Shown here piece by piece: positions 63,565 to 64,000 of a DNA stretch of 64,000 bases. The stretch lies in contig CAYNGJ010000022.1 of the NCBI GenBank assembly GCA_964396895.1, positions 7,291 to 71,290 of the forward strand, written 5' to 3'. Source of the DNA: UBA2334 sp964396895. Its GTDB lineage: Bacteria > Pseudomonadota > Gammaproteobacteria > Burkholderiales > Burkholderiaceae_C. The notes under the pieces are model-generated. The model saw nothing but the letters and a program-made list of their open reading frames with translations. It did no database searches and was not told where the DNA came from. The position numbers and the translations under genes are program-made. Every line of letters begins with the position of its first letter. The stretch's first letter is position 1.

Positions 63565-63734
63565 CGTCGTCGAGTTACTGAACAACTTGCGGGACGACGG
63601 TGCACCCAGTCGGTGCGCCAGGGCCAATGCCTTTCAGGTACCAGGTCAATCCACCGCTAAAGCGTTCGCCAGCGCTCCGGCACCAGGCGAAACGCCTTGT
63701 CCACATTGCACACCCTTGCACGGAGTTTATTCAA
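63565..63734 (+). promoter_or_regulatory. Hairpin-rich 5' leader of metK, unclassified
   Basis: The 378-base gap upstream of metK has no gene. Its last 170 bases hold three successive stems: CGTCGTC/GACGACG (63565-63599), GGTGCACC/GGTGCGCC (63599-63619, one U-G pair) and GCGTTCGCC/GGCGAAACGC (63662-63695, one bulged A). CGGAG of the ribosome site follows. I could not match it to the SAM-I, SAM-II, SAH or SMK-box consensus. A regulatory role is inferred from position and folding only. Confidence 0.4.
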
Positions 63735-64000
63735 ATGGCGAACGACTTTCTTTTCACCTCCGAATCCGTCTCTGAGGGCCACCCCGACAAGGTGGCCGAT
63801 CAGATTTCCGACGCGATCCTGGATGCCATCTTCACCCAAGACCCCCGCAGCCGCGTGGCCGCCGAAACCCTGACCAACACCGGTCTGGTGGTGCTGGCCG
63901 GTGAAATCACCACCAACGCGCACGTGGACTACATCCAGGTGGCGCGCGACACCATCAAGCGCATCGGCTACGACAACACCGAGTACGGCATCGACTACAA
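63735..64000 (+). CDS. metK: S-adenosylmethionine synthetase, N-terminal part (cut by the window edge)
   Basis: 88 codons are visible from the ATG at 63735. The beginning DFLFTSESVSEGHPDKVADQ is the invariant N-terminus of MetK, followed by ISDAILDAIF and VLAGEITTNAHVDY. The enzyme makes SAM from methionine and ATP. CGGAG lies about 10 bases upstream. Confidence 0.96.
   Translation, partial: MANDFLFTSESVSEGHPDKVADQISDAILDAIFTQDPRSRVAAETLTNTGLVVLAGEITTNAHVDYIQVARDTIKRIGYDNTEYGIDY

Noticed and set aside
63565..63734. SAM-II or SAH riboswitch before metK
   Set aside because: GCTAAAGC near 63656 and the stem-loops were suggestive, but the order and sequence of conserved bases do not fit either class, so only a structured leader is reported.
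1..64000. CRISPR arrays, tRNA/rRNA genes, insertion sequences, toxin-antitoxin or phage-defence genes
   Set aside because: I looked for these on both strands and saw no regularly spaced repeats, clover-leaf sequences, transposases or known defence motifs.

Overview
The window is GC-rich, densely packed DNA of a betaproteobacterium. It most likely belongs to the Comamonadaceae within Burkholderiales. The evidence is a pyrR-pyrB-pyrC' operon behind yqgE-ruvX, dusB-fis upstream of purH, pilMNOPQ divergent from mrcA, cyaY divergent from lptM, System II (ResB/CcsB) cytochrome c maturation, and degenerate copies of an AT-rich intergenic repeat that I associate with this family. No rRNA, tRNA, CRISPR array, insertion sequence or prophage was seen. 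The organism is a respiring cell with twitching-type pili that handles copper and may oxidise sulfide.

Layout. 1-3.6 kb (accessory): a left-edge gene start, a decayed helicase fragment, and a two-gene unit of a secreted subtilase and a PrcB-like lipoprotein candidate. The subtilase carries an 11-base homopolymer that puts it out of frame with its best start codon. 3.9-10.3 kb: a lone Fe3+-type ABC ATPase, a two-component system with a Pro/Gly-rich sensor loop, a four-EF-hand protein, and a flavocytochrome c/cytochrome b561 unit. 10.5-13.8 kb: a copper and cytochrome-oxidase assembly neighbourhood (a broken and an intact PCu(A)C chaperone, SCO, DUF2946, an LTXXQ protein, a Crp/Fnr regulator). 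13.8-19.2 kb: a tightly overlapping minus-strand operon yqgE-ruvX-pyrR-pyrB-pyrC'-plsC-aroK. 19.2-30.8 kb: photolyase, then the Pil-Chp chemosensory operon (pilG-pilH-pilI-pilJ-chpA) behind a rubredoxin.

31-39.7 kb: a ThiD-like protein with an altered active site next to hemL. These are followed by the least familiar group: a FecR/TPR/beta-barrel outer-membrane protein facing a HupE/UreJ-2 membrane protein and a secreted TPR protein, plus a 49-codon secreted peptide. 39.7-46.7 kb: purH, fis, dusB, small transporters, a glutamine amidotransferase-type hydrolase and ychF. 47-54.7 kb: the pilMNOPQ alignment and secretin operon, divergent from mrcA. 54.7-59.8 kb: cyaY, lptM, ccsB, resB and a dihaem cytochrome c4. 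59.9-64 kb: engB, an alpha/beta hydrolase, two LpxL-type acyltransferases, and metK with a hairpin-rich leader.

The two pilus loci supply the alignment/secretin machine and its chemosensory control. The cytochrome genes, the maturation genes and the copper-delivery genes would together serve periplasmic electron transfer. The most notable points are the probable phase-variable protease/PrcB pair, the FecR-TPR-barrel/HupE/TPR cluster, the Pro/Gly-rich sensor next to an EF-hand protein, the catalytically altered ThiD-like protein, and the structured metK leader. All function calls rest on motif recognition by eye, without database searches.
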